Assembly: GCA_947166105.1 (NCBI GenBank)
Contig: CAMVCZ010000011.1
Location: 19,116 to 83,115 of the forward strand
Origin: an uncultured Bacteroidales bacterium
GTDB taxonomy: Bacteria; Bacteroidota; Bacteroidia; Bacteroidales; F082
Direction: 5' to 3'
Length of the DNA stretch: 64,000 nucleotides
The position numbers and the translations under genes are program-made. Shown here piece after piece: positions 27,525 to 37,425 of this stretch (its first letter is position 1; each line of letters begins with the position of its first letter). The notes below the pieces were generated by a model. The model made no database searches. It saw nothing but the letters and a program-made list of their open reading frames with translations, and had not been told where the DNA came from.

Positions 27525-28367
27525 TTATGAAAGGATATTCCACGAAATACAGTTAAGTCCCCCACCTCGTCTGACGGCTTCCAACGAAGAAATCCCTACC
27601 ATTTCACAATCAGGTAGGGCATTGGCAATCTGTTCTAAAGCCTGTTCGTCCTCTTCAAGCCCTAATTGCGGGACGAGAACCAACTTGCCAATGCGCAGGA
27701 AATTGATGTAAGCCCAACTGCGAGCATGTCGTCTTTTGGTCGCATACTTCAACGGGATAACCTCAAAGTGTTTTTCTAACGCTTTTCGGAAACGTTGGAA
27801 ATAATAAAGCGAACTGTCATCATAGTTTGTCAAAAGGATTTTGCCGTCACCCGCATAATGGACAATGCCGTCGCTGTGGCCGAAGGCTTCTTTTCGGTCC
27901 CACGGCAGAAACAGAATGTTGCTTTGGAAAGCATCTTTCAGGATTTTTTCCACTTCGGTACGTGTTTTGTCCTTGTTTTCGACAAACACTTTTTCCGTCA
28001 TTACAACGGTGTCACCGCATTTCACCACGTTGCCGCCATCTATAACAAGTTCAATCGTGATGGCATTTTGCGTTACTTGTTCCAGACGGTTCTGTGGTGC
28101 TTGAAACACTTTTTCAGGGTTGGTTTGAAGGCTGCGATAGTAGGGACTTTGCAAATAGTTGGGCGTGTATTTGTAACACACAAAACGGTCTTCGTCAATC
28201 TGTATCGGCATAAAATCGCGGCACCAAATGTCCTTGGTTTCAGAAAGATAGGCATAGCGAATCTTGTTCGCATCCAATGCTTCAACAATGTGATGGTTCA
28301 AGATTGGACATTTCTTTGGCAGAAGGTCAGAGAAATAGACGGTGTTGGTGAGGTTGTCGGTGGTCAT
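27525..28367 (-). CDS. Agmatine deiminase/peptidylarginine-deiminase-family protein
   Basis: DIWCRDFMPIQ, LVIDGGNVV, EAFGHSDGIVHYAGDGKILL, GGGLNCISW. Confidence 0.85.
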   Translation of the reverse strand: MTTDNLTNTVYFSDLLPKKCPILNHHIVEALDANKIRYAYLSETKDIWCRDFMPIQIDEDRFVCYKYTPNYLQSPYYRSLQTNPEKVFQAPQNRLEQVTQNAITIELVIDGGNVVKCGDTVVMTEKVFVENKDKTRTEVEKILKDAFQSNILFLPWDRKEAFGHSDGIVHYAGDGKILLTNYDDSSLYYFQRFRKALEKHFEVIPLKYATKRRHARSWAYINFLRIGKLVLVPQLGLEEDEQALEQIANALPDCEMVGISSLEAVRRGGGLNCISWNILS

Positions 28368-28382
28368 AGTGAAGCGATTTTG

Positions 28383-29045
28383 TTATACTTGCTCTATTCT
28401 CGTAAAACTCCAGTTTCGATTGCATTTAACTTTATTTCTTTCAGAATCAAATTGATAAACATTCTGACGTTTCTTCTCCATAGCGGATGATGATTGTTTT
28501 CTTGGTGCATCAATCCATTTGACATTATTGCTGTTCCCAAGAGAAAACCCATTTAACAAAGCATAAAGATATGTGGATTGAGTGTTATATCCATAGTCCG
28601 TGGTTTTTTCGAACATACTTTTTTCTTTATTCCAAACCAAATACTTTCCATCCTTATCTTTCACCTCATAAGTTCGTATCAAAGCCGATGCTCTATACTG
28701 TTCTGCTTCACTTTCAAAAGTAATATCAAAACCAGAAGAGTGTGCGTGTAAAGTCATTAGAGGAAAGTATGGGACATTTACAAAATCTTTTCCATTGCGA
28801 TGATATACGATTGGATCGTGTATCCCATTTTCTTTTTCGCTGTGGAAATAGAACTCTACGGTTCGAATAAACACCCTGTATTCGTCGTGTACCTGGATAT
28901 AGCCGCCATAAAGAAATGCAGGTGCGAGCTCTTTAAAGATGCTCTGAAGTTCTGTTTCATTAGAAACAGTGTTAGCTTTTTCTTCGAATTGTTTTAGACT
29001 TTCAATTAACGTTTCCATATCATTTGCGTTTAAAATTTGTCGCAA
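28383..29045 (-). CDS. Unknown protein, 220 aa
   Basis: Intact ORF, no recognised family. Confidence 0.5.
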   Translation of the reverse strand: MRQILNANDMETLIESLKQFEEKANTVSNETELQSIFKELAPAFLYGGYIQVHDEYRVFIRTVEFYFHSEKENGIHDPIVYHRNGKDFVNVPYFPLMTLHAHSSGFDITFESEAEQYRASALIRTYEVKDKDGKYLVWNKEKSMFEKTTDYGYNTQSTYLYALLNGFSLGNSNNVKWIDAPRKQSSSAMEKKRQNVYQFDSERNKVKCNRNWSFTRIEQV

Positions 29046-29171
29046 AAGTAGAGAGAATGGTTAGAAGGATTGCAAGAAAATTGGTTAAACTTTGTTAAAA
29101 TTTTCTCAATAGTTATTTGCAACAAAAAAACTCAAGGCGACAGACATTACAAAAACAAAGTATGTGTTCGG

Positions 29172-29566
29172 TTAAATCCCTCCCGACCACAACATTTTGA
29201 AGAAATCGAGAACATAGACACATTCAATGTCACCAATTCGGCGGTTAAACTTGTCGAGCGAAACCACCATACGACGACTGTCAGGATGTTCTTCGCCAAA
29301 AGCCTTCAGACCTTTCAGGTGGCGTGGCTGTATCTCCTCCGCCGATTTGATTTCTATGGCAACCCGCGCATCTCCAATCACAGCGTCCACTTCGATTCCC
29401 GTATAAGTGCGCCAATACGACAAGGTTTCTTCAGAATGGGTGTAATGTAGCCACGCATAAATCTCTTGAATGACCAAGTGCTCGAAAGCGTGTCCGTAAT
29501 CGACGCTGCCTCTGCTCATTTCCTTGCGGTGCAATAAATGATTGGCCACGCCGATGTCATATCGCT
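29172..29566 (-). pseudogene. C-terminal fragment of an AAA/DUF4143 ATPase
   Basis: YDIGVANHLLHRKEMSRGSVDYGHAFEHLVIQEIYAWL...GIEVDAVIGDARVAIEIKSAEE matches a DUF4143-type C-terminus; no Walker region, in-frame stop just upstream. Confidence 0.75.
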
Positions 29567-29578
29567 ATTTTTTATGTA

Positions 29579-29633
29579 TATCCAATATTTTCATTGAAAA
29601 TCGAGGATACTATCCAATATTTTCAATCAAAAT
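29579..29633. repeat. Two direct repeats, 32-bp period, upstream of the DUF4143 fragment
   Basis: TATCCAATATTTTCATTGAAAAT and TATCCAATATTTTCAATCAAAAT. Confidence 0.85.
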
Positions 29634-29712
29634 CATGCACAAAGATAGATTGTTTTTCTGAATTGGCAAAATAAATCGGAAAAAAGAGACTTTTGATGGC
29701 ACCAATTCCAAT

Positions 29713-29752
29713 TCATCTCAAAAATTTTGATTAAATTTACGGCGAAAATTTT
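29713..29752. repeat. 40-bp exact direct repeat, copy 1 (partner 30824-30863)
   Basis: TCATCTCAAAAATTTTGATTAAATTTACGGCGAAAATTTT. Confidence 0.95.
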
Positions 29753-29900
29753 CATTGTGTACCACAAATTGGGGCGAAAGCTTTAAACTATTACGTTTCT
29801 CTGCTATTCCAACACTGGAGGGCTCTCGGGGTCATTTTGTCAAACAATCAATAAGCCAATTGGGAAAAAGTAGTAACTTATGCCGCATAAAACTCAAGCA

Positions 29901-30055
29901 ATGAAACTCTCCATTAACATAGAGGAACTGCTCTGCGGTCGCGCCGTGGAAGGCGAGCGGATGACTCGCATCATTACAGCAACCGCCGTTTAGGCGAGTT
30001 TTTGAAAGAACTTGACCTTACCGAAGGCCGCGCCACGGGAATTGCACTAAAAAAG
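29901..30055 (+). pseudogene. AlbA_2/ATP-binding protein gene with large internal deletion
   Basis: N-terminal MKLSINIEELLCGRAVEGER joined to a different frame reading HYSNRRLGEFLKELDLTEGRATGIALKK, the C-terminal part of the same family. Confidence 0.65.
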
Positions 30056-30064
30056 ACTGTTTCG

Positions 30065-30385
30065 TCACCAGAGGGCGACTCGGCCCAATGAGCCGAGGTC
30101 GAGGCTGGCGGATTTCGCGCCGAGGGCTTTCAGCACGCGGCTGATGGTGGTGAAGGTTGCGGCACGGCCACTCTCTATTTTCGATATTTGCGCCTCGCCG
30201 ACCCCTATCCTTTCCCCGAGTTCCTTTTGGGTAAGGTTCTGTGCCTTGCGCGCTTCCTTGACTTTCTCGCCAAGCCGCCACGCTTCAATCCGTTCTTTTG
30301 CTTCGGCCTCAAACTGATCCCTTTCCGTGGTTCCGACTGGGCCAAGGTCTTTTTCAATCATTTGGTCAAGAGTTGTGTAATCCAT
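30065..30385 (-). CDS. HTH antitoxin
   Basis: KVKEARKAQNLTQKELGERIGVGEAQISKIESGR; start MDYTTLDQ at 30385. Confidence 0.85.
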   Translation of the reverse strand: MDYTTLDQMIEKDLGPVGTTERDQFEAEAKERIEAWRLGEKVKEARKAQNLTQKELGERIGVGEAQISKIESGRAATFTTISRVLKALGAKSASLDLGSLGRVALW

Positions 30386-30396
30386 AATGAACGGTT

Positions 30397-30720
30397 TTAT
30401 TGGTTGAAATACTTGTTCTTGATATAGATAGCCTTCTTGATTTCTTTTTGAGGAGTTTTCTGTGATTTCTTCACTATACCGTGCGTGGCCACAATTAAGG
30501 TTTCGTTGCGGGTGTCCCAAAAGGCGAACAACCTGTATTCGATTCTCCTGTGTGCCGTCCTAATTTCCCAAATATCGTTCTTTCGGTCAATTTTCTTGAA
30601 AACGCGGTCGTCCTTCTCTCCGCTTTCAATAAACCTTGCGTCCGAGTAGATTTTCCTTTTCGCATCGGCATCAAGGGTGTTTATGAAATCCTTTGCCTCT
30701 TGTAGAAATACGACTTTCAT
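30397..30720 (-). CDS. RelE/HigB-type toxin
   Basis: DDRVFKKIDRKNDIWEIRTAHRRIEYRLFAFWD...LIVATHGIVKKSQKTP. Confidence 0.85.
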   Translation of the reverse strand: MKVVFLQEAKDFINTLDADAKRKIYSDARFIESGEKDDRVFKKIDRKNDIWEIRTAHRRIEYRLFAFWDTRNETLIVATHGIVKKSQKTPQKEIKKAIYIKNKYFNQ

Positions 30721-30823
30721 TTGTGATGTTGGGCTCTCAAATACGCTGCAAATATACGTAACTTTCCTAAATTGGCAAGTTTTTGGTGCTATTTTTATGA
30801 CAATTTTGCTCCCGAATCGACTA

Positions 30824-30863
30824 TCATCTCAAAAATTTTGATTAAATTTACGGCGAAAATTTT
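30824..30863. repeat. 40-bp exact direct repeat, copy 2
   Basis: Identical to 29713-29752. Confidence 0.95.
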
Positions 30864-30887
30864 GACGAAAAACTAATCAAAAGTATT

Positions 30888-33800
30888 GTGTTGATTGCGG
30901 TTCACTCATATAACAGCCTGTGCTACGGGACGTTGCCGATTGCGGACTTGGTCACGAAGGCCGCCGCGATGGGCTATACCGTCTTGCCTTTGACCGACAT
31001 CAACACGACGATGGGCGTGTCCGACTTTGTGTTTGAATGTCAAAAGCAGGGCATCAGGCCTGTGGTGGGCGTGGAGTTCCGCAACGGCGACGAACTGCTT
31101 TATGTAGCCTTGGCCAAAAACAATGCGGGCTTTGCCGAACTGAACCGTTTTTTGACCCAGCACAGCCTCTCGAAGCAACCCTATCCTGAAATCGCGCCGG
31201 AATGGGAACAGGTGATTGTTGTTTACCCTTTCGGGAAACGGCGGCCTAACACAATGAAAGAGAACGAATTTCTCAGTGTTCGCTTCTCCCAACTGACCAA
31301 ACTGTACAACTGCGAATCCTTTGAAAAGTTGGTCGCGATGCAGCCTGTGACCTTCGCCGAAGAGAGTGATTTTCAATTGCATCAAAGCCTGCGTGCCATC
31401 GACGAAAACGTGCTGATTTCGCGCCTCGAACCATCCGCTTGTGCCGCTCCCGACGAGATTCTCTTGCCCGCCGAAAGGCTGAAAACCACTTTTGCGCTCT
31501 ATCCGCAACTCATTGAAAATACGGAACGTATCTTGGAGCAATGCGAAATCAACCTCGATGCGAGCGTGAAGAACAAGCGCACCTTCACGGGCAACGTTTA
31601 CGACGACCACGAACTATTGCGCAAGTTGGCTTTTGACGGGATGGCGTACCGTTACGGCCTGCACGACAAAACTGCCTACCGCCGTATAGAGAAGGAGTTG
31701 GACATCATCGAGCGGATGGGCTTTTGCGCCTATTTCCTCATCGCTTGGGATATTGTGCGCTTCGCAATGTCGCAGGGATTTTACCACGTCGGGCGGGGCA
31801 GCGGGGCCAATAGCGTGGTGGCTTATTGCCTGAAAATCACCGATGTGGACCCGATAGAGTTGGACTTGTATTTTGAGCGTTTCCTCAACCCCAAGCGGAG
31901 CAGTCCGCCCGACTTCGACCTCGATTTCTCGTGGCGCGACCGCGACAAGGTCATCGAACACATCTTTGAGAAATACGGTCGGGAGCACGTGGCTTTGCTC
32001 GGCGCGACGGTCACCTTCCAAGGCAATTCGCTTTGTCGCGAGCTGGGCAAGGTGTTCGGCCTGCCCAAGGGTGAGATTGACCAGATGGAACGAAATCCAG
32101 AGACTTTCGCCCGACAGAGCGAAATCGGGCAGCAGATTCTGGCCATTTCGGAGTGCTTAAAGGATTTCCCGCGACAGCGTTCCATCCACGCGGGCGGCGT
32201 GCTGATTACGGAAGAGCCGATTACCAATTTTGCCGCCCTCGACCTGCCGCCCAAAGGCTTCCCGACCACGCAATACGATATGTATTCCGCCGAGAAATTG
32301 GGCTTTGAAAAAATCGACATTTTGAGCCAGCGCGGCATTGCCCACATCCGTGACGCAGTGGAAATGGTAGAGCAAAGTCGCGGCTTGCGCATTGACATTC
32401 ACCAGATTAACGCGCTGAAACAAGACGAACTGATTCGCCGCCAACTGCTCAAGGCCGAGACTTGCGGCTGTTTCTACATCGAAAGTCCGGGGATGCGCGG
32501 CCTATTGCGCAAGTTGCGTTGTTCTGACTACAAGACCTTGGTGGCAGCCAGTTCCATCATTCGTCCGGGCGTGGCCAAGTCGGGGATGATGCGCGAATAC
32601 ATCAACCGCTTCCATCATCCTGATACTGTGGATTATAAGCACCCCGTTTTGAAGGAACTTTTGGCCGAAACCTACGGCGTGATGATTTATCAGGAGGATG
32701 TTTTGAAAGTCGGGCATTATTTTGCGGGTTTGGATTTGGCCGAAGCCGATGTGTTGCGCCGAATGATGGGTCACAAGATGCGCGACAAGACTGAATTTGA
32801 GGAAGTTAAAAACAGATTTTTCGGCAATTGCAAGGCCAAAGGCTATCCTGACGCCTTGGTGAGCGAACTTTGGCGGCAGATAGAGTCGTTTTCGGGATAT
32901 TCGTTTTCCAAGGCACATTCGGCTTCATACGCCGTTGAAAGTTACCAAAGTCTCTACCTGAAAAGCCACTATCCGCTTGAGTTTCAGGTGGCTGTAATCA
33001 ACAATTTCGGTGGATTTTATCAGACTTGGTTCTACTTCAACGAGGCACGGCGTATGGGCGCGAAAATCCATCTGCCTTGCGTCAATCGCAGCTATTACCT
33101 TACCACTTTGACTGGTCGGACGATTTTTATGGGTTTTGTTCATCTGCAAGGCATTGAACAACAATTCGTTGAGCGTTTCGTTGCCGAGCGCAAGGCTCAC
33201 GGGCCTTTCGCCGATTTGGACGACTTCGTTTCGAGGGTGCCGTTTTCGTTGGAGCAACTCGTTTTGCTCATTCGCGGCGGCGCATTCGACTTCACGCGAA
33301 AGCCCAAGGCCGAACTACTGTGGCAGGCGCATCTCCACAAAAGCGACGGAAAACAGGAACAGCCCGAAACGCTTTTCCAACTTGAAAACCAGCATTTTGA
33401 GTTCCCCGATTTCACGGCTAACGCCTTGCAAAACGCCTGCGATGAGATTGAACTCTACGGTTTCCCCGTCACGATGACGTGGTTCGACATGCTGAAAACC
33501 AAGTTTCGGGGCGAGTTGATGGCTTCGCAGATGCTGAATTTCGTTGGAAGTCGCTATCGGATGTTGGGCAAGTTGGTGACAATCAAGTATGTGCGCACCT
33601 GCAAAGGCGAAACGATGGCCCTCGCCACCTTCGTCGATGCCACAGGCGAGGCTTTTGACACGGTGCATTTCCCGCAAACTTTGAAGACGTGGCCCTTCCA
33701 AGGCGATGGCGTGTATCTGCTTTTGGGCAAAGTGACGGAAGAATTCGGGCAGGCTTCTTTGCAGGTGGAGAAGATGGAGAGGATGGGGTATAGGTTTTGA
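30888..33800 (+). CDS. DNA polymerase III alpha-like C-family polymerase (error-prone DnaE type, 970 aa)
   Basis: PHP-like N-terminus (VLPLTDINTTMGVSDFV), VGRGSGANSVVAYCL, PDFDLDFSWRDRD; GTG start. Confidence 0.88.
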   Translation: MLIAVHSYNSLCYGTLPIADLVTKAAAMGYTVLPLTDINTTMGVSDFVFECQKQGIRPVVGVEFRNGDELLYVALAKNNAGFAELNRFLTQHSLSKQPYPEIAPEWEQVIVVYPFGKRRPNTMKENEFLSVRFSQLTKLYNCESFEKLVAMQPVTFAEESDFQLHQSLRAIDENVLISRLEPSACAAPDEILLPAERLKTTFALYPQLIENTERILEQCEINLDASVKNKRTFTGNVYDDHELLRKLAFDGMAYRYGLHDKTAYRRIEKELDIIERMGFCAYFLIAWDIVRFAMSQGFYHVGRGSGANSVVAYCLKITDVDPIELDLYFERFLNPKRSSPPDFDLDFSWRDRDKVIEHIFEKYGREHVALLGATVTFQGNSLCRELGKVFGLPKGEIDQMERNPETFARQSEIGQQILAISECLKDFPRQRSIHAGGVLITEEPITNFAALDLPPKGFPTTQYDMYSAEKLGFEKIDILSQRGIAHIRDAVEMVEQSRGLRIDIHQINALKQDELIRRQLLKAETCGCFYIESPGMRGLLRKLRCSDYKTLVAASSIIRPGVAKSGMMREYINRFHHPDTVDYKHPVLKELLAETYGVMIYQEDVLKVGHYFAGLDLAEADVLRRMMGHKMRDKTEFEEVKNRFFGNCKAKGYPDALVSELWRQIESFSGYSFSKAHSASYAVESYQSLYLKSHYPLEFQVAVINNFGGFYQTWFYFNEARRMGAKIHLPCVNRSYYLTTLTGRTIFMGFVHLQGIEQQFVERFVAERKAHGPFADLDDFVSRVPFSLEQLVLLIRGGAFDFTRKPKAELLWQAHLHKSDGKQEQPETLFQLENQHFEFPDFTANALQNACDEIELYGFPVTMTWFDMLKTKFRGELMASQMLNFVGSRYRMLGKLVTIKYVRTCKGETMALATFVDATGEAFDTVHFPQTLKTWPFQGDGVYLLLGKVTEEFGQASLQVEKMERMGYRF

Positions 33801-33835
33801 AATTATTTCTAAATTTGCAGGTAAAAGTTTTGATT

Positions 33836-34315
33836 ATGGCAAACGAAGTGGAACAAATTCAACAAATGATTTATGAAAGTTCAAGGTCGCAAATTGCGAC
33901 CTTGAACAAGGGACAGGAAAATCTTTCTGGGTCTCAGACAGTTGTGTTAAATACTGGCAGAGGCTCAAACCTGAAGTATCTTCCGTTTGCATTTACTGAA
34001 TTAGGTGTGGCTATGTTAAGCAGCGTGTTACATTCAGAAACGGCCATTGACATCAACAGAAAGATTATGAGGGCTTTCGTGGAATTGCGTCGATTTGTGG
34101 GTATGGTGAGCACGGATTATGTAGAGTTGAAAAAGGAAATTACGGAAGTGAGGAATTACATTGAAGAGATTCTTGCCGACCAAAACGACATAAACGAGGA
34201 ACATAGTGCCCAACTTGAAGCCATTAGTTTGGCTTTGGTTGAATTGCAGAGCAATCATCCGCAGAAAGAACGGCGGCGTATTGGATTCAGGCAGTCTGAT
34301 GGTACGGACCAATAA
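33836..34315 (+). pseudogene. ORF6N-domain protein with shortened N-terminal domain
   Basis: RSQIATLNKG...LKYLPFAFTELGVAMLSSVLHSETAIDINRKIMRAFVELR typical of ORF6N proteins, but the N-terminal ORF6N core is missing. Confidence 0.6.
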
Positions 34316-34411
34316 AAGGGTCCTTTTTCAATCACCAAAACTTCATTTATGGTTGTATGTATGGAATTAATAACTATTTTTGCACCAAAATCAAGTTAAT
34401 GTAATTATAAA

Positions 34412-36772
34412 ATGAATAAATTAGTTCTGAAACCAAAACGCAAGCATTTCATTATCAATGTTTTTTGCTTGGTCATTGGCATCACTTCCGCTACATTGCT
34501 GTTCCAGTGGGTGCTACACGAGTTTTCCTACGACCGTTTTGTCGAGGACGGCGACCGAATTTACCGCTTGGTGTCGGTGGATAAGGCCACGGGCACAAGA
34601 TACACCGGTGGAGTCTGCCAATTGCGCTATGACTTGCCTGACGCCGTGCCGCAGGTGGAGGAATGTGTGAGCGTGGTTTCGCACTATACCAACCTGAATC
34701 CCAACACAGTTAGGGATATGGAACGCAACGAATCCTTTGAGGTGATGGCTTTGACGACCAGCGACAATTTCTTCAAGGTGTTTACCTATCCCGTAGTGGA
34801 AGGCGAACCGCATCACATTCTTCAGCCCAACGAAGCGGCCATTTCCAAAGAGATGGCGCAAAAACTTTATGACGGTTCGGCCATAGGGCAACCTTTGGCC
34901 TGCTCTTATATGCACATAGAGACCGTTTACACCGTTGCCTTGGTGGTGGATGTGCCTTCCAACACGCATCTACCTTTCGAGGTGGTGGTACCGATGGATA
35001 CCCGTCAACTCAATCTTTACCGCAACATCACTGAAAACCAGACGATTTATGTCAAATTAAGGGAAAACGCGCTGTTCAGCAAGACGGAGATGAAACGCTT
35101 AGCCAACATCCAAACGGAGAAGTACGATAAGCAGCAATGGTTGGAATTCCAGCCTTTGCGCGACATCCACCTGCACACCGATTACAACGACCCGGAAAGT
35201 GTGGGTAACGGCAATGCTTCCTATGTTTGGATTATCATCTTTGGCATCCTGCTCATCGTGGCGGTCACCATCGTGAATTGTGCCACACTCGATGTGTCGT
35301 ATTCGGTGCAGCAAACCAAAAACAGGGTAGTCAAGCGGGTGTTTGGGGGCAGCGAGTTCAGGATTTTTTCGAGTAACTTATTGGAGACCCTGCTCATCAC
35401 CCTTGTGGCGATGGGGCTTTCCTTGTTGGCTGTGTGGGGGTTGCTGCCCGCGTTCCAGTCATGGATAGGCGTGCCCGTGCAGTTGCGTTTCGACAAATGG
35501 CTGCTCTTTTTCTGCCTTGCACTTTTGGTGCTGTTGCCTTTGGCTTCAAGCCTTTTTGGGCAATATTGCCTTCGCAGTGTGGCCTTCGCCGATGTGCTGA
35601 AAGGCAAGATGCGCCACTTGAAAGGCATCCGCATCAGCAATGCGAGTTCGGTGTTTCAGGTGAGCCTCTCTTCGCTTGCTGCCGTGTTTACGATTGTAAT
35701 TCTGTTGCAACTCACTTTTATGCGACATTCCGACAAAGGCGTTGATATGTCTAACATTGTGTCACTCAACAGTCTGGTAACGCCCTGCTACAAAGTTGGA
35801 CCCATTCGTGACGAACTGATGAAAAACCCCGACATCTACAGCGTCGGCCTTTGTATGGGTGACTTTTCCAAGCCTAATGATTTCATCCGTGACGTGGACT
35901 GGGAAGGGCGAGAGGAAGGAAACGATGCTGTATTTCAGGTGCTTTATACTGATGGCTATTTCCAAGAGATGGTTGGGATGGAGTTGTTGGCAGGCGATTA
36001 TTTGAGCAAGGACTTGAATTTGGATGATTATTTTGAGGGCAAGTACGAAGGGAATGGGCAATATGTGGTCAATGAGGCGGCGGTCAAGGCGATGGGCTGG
36101 AGCGCTGAGGAAGCCATCGGCAAGAATTTGACGCTGACAGTGACATCGGGGAGAATCGTGGGCGTGGTGAAGGATTTCAATTTCTCCGATATGCGCAATG
36201 CCGTTTCACCACTTATCATGGAATATGCACCTGAGGCACAGCCGAATATCGTGGTGAAAATCGCGCCCGAAAATAGACAAAAGACCTTGGCCTACATTCA
36301 AGAAGTGGTGCGTCCGTTCAATTATACGAATGTCTTTTCCTATTCGTTTTTGGGCGAGAAGGAACTTTACCGCGAGGAGCGGCAGGTCGGGCACCTGTCG
36401 CTGCTGTATTTCCTTGCGGCGATGCTGTTGGCCTTGTTCGGCTTTTTTGGTGTGGTTTCCTATCATCTTCATCAGGAAGAAACCAATATGGCGGTGCGTA
36501 AGGTGTATGGCGCCACCAACCGCGAAGTGATGGGGCATTACCTGAAAACCAAGTTGAGATTGTATGTCTTGCCGATTCTTGTGGCCACTGCCGTTTCGGT
36601 GTATTTCTCGCTGAACTGGCTGCAAAACTTCGCCTATCATTTGTCTGTTCCCCTTGTCTTGACGGTGGCTTTGGTGTCCGTTTTTGCTGTATTCCTATTG
36701 CTTTCCTTGATCACTTCGGGCGTGGTGCAGGCGGTTTGCAGCCGGAAGATTACGGATGTCTTGCAGAAATGA
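34412..36772 (+). CDS. FtsX/MacB-type ABC transporter permease
   Basis: Four-TM layout, FFGVVSYHLHQEETNMAVRKVYGATNREVMGHYL C-terminal FtsX motif. Confidence 0.85.
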   Translation: MNKLVLKPKRKHFIINVFCLVIGITSATLLFQWVLHEFSYDRFVEDGDRIYRLVSVDKATGTRYTGGVCQLRYDLPDAVPQVEECVSVVSHYTNLNPNTVRDMERNESFEVMALTTSDNFFKVFTYPVVEGEPHHILQPNEAAISKEMAQKLYDGSAIGQPLACSYMHIETVYTVALVVDVPSNTHLPFEVVVPMDTRQLNLYRNITENQTIYVKLRENALFSKTEMKRLANIQTEKYDKQQWLEFQPLRDIHLHTDYNDPESVGNGNASYVWIIIFGILLIVAVTIVNCATLDVSYSVQQTKNRVVKRVFGGSEFRIFSSNLLETLLITLVAMGLSLLAVWGLLPAFQSWIGVPVQLRFDKWLLFFCLALLVLLPLASSLFGQYCLRSVAFADVLKGKMRHLKGIRISNASSVFQVSLSSLAAVFTIVILLQLTFMRHSDKGVDMSNIVSLNSLVTPCYKVGPIRDELMKNPDIYSVGLCMGDFSKPNDFIRDVDWEGREEGNDAVFQVLYTDGYFQEMVGMELLAGDYLSKDLNLDDYFEGKYEGNGQYVVNEAAVKAMGWSAEEAIGKNLTLTVTSGRIVGVVKDFNFSDMRNAVSPLIMEYAPEAQPNIVVKIAPENRQKTLAYIQEVVRPFNYTNVFSYSFLGEKELYREERQVGHLSLLYFLAAMLLALFGFFGVVSYHLHQEETNMAVRKVYGATNREVMGHYLKTKLRLYVLPILVATAVSVYFSLNWLQNFAYHLSVPLVLTVALVSVFAVFLLLSLITSGVVQAVCSRKITDVLQK

Positions 36773-36844
36773 AAATGCAAGGCTCTCTTGCCATATTGTG
36801 GAAAAAGTGTAATTTTGCAGTCACAAAACATAAAAAGAAAAGCT

Positions 36845-37084
36845 ATGAATGCAATTTCGATGAACAATTTGTGGAACTACCTGCAAGGGCTTTCCTTGTC
36901 GGCAAGCAACCAACGATGGTTGGCTGAGAGATTGTTGGAAAACGCAGAAAAAATTGATGACGAATGTGTTATGACTGACGAAGAAATCAGGGCTGGCATT
37001 GCCGTGTCTTTCCAGCAGTTGAAGGAAGTAAGGGAAGGCAAACGCACGACAAGAAAAGTGGAGGAACTGCTGAATGAGCTTTGA
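36845..37084 (+). CDS. Antitoxin-like small protein
   Basis: Overlaps downstream RelE-like toxin; start MNAISMNNLW. Confidence 0.65.
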   Translation: MNAISMNNLWNYLQGLSLSASNQRWLAERLLENAEKIDDECVMTDEEIRAGIAVSFQQLKEVREGKRTTRKVEELLNEL

Positions 37085-37421
37085 AATCAGGACCATCGAG
37101 AACTTTGACCGTCAGGCAAAGAAGTTGGCCAAGCATTACCATTCATTTAATGATGATTTTGAGGATTTCCTTAAGGAACTTAAAGCAAATCCGCTGATTG
37201 GTGACGATTTAGGTGACGGAATCAGAAAAGTGAGGATGGCGATTGCTTCCAAAGGGAAAGGCAAGCGCGGTGGAGCGAGGGTGATAACTTCTACTGCCAA
37301 CCTTATTGTTGAATTGAAAGAGGGAGAAGTTGTGTTGCTGTCGATTTATGACAAGTCGATACAAAGCACGATTTCTGAAAAGGAAATCAAATTGTTGAAA
37401 AAGAAATATTTAAAACAATAA
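37074..37421 (+). CDS. RelE/ParE-family toxin
   Basis: RQAKKLAKHYHSFNDDFEDFLKELKANPLIGDDLGDGIRKVRMAIASKGKGKRGGARVI. Confidence 0.85.
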   Translation: MSFEIRTIENFDRQAKKLAKHYHSFNDDFEDFLKELKANPLIGDDLGDGIRKVRMAIASKGKGKRGGARVITSTANLIVELKEGEVVLLSIYDKSIQSTISEKEIKLLKKKYLKQ

Positions 37422-37425
37422 AAGA

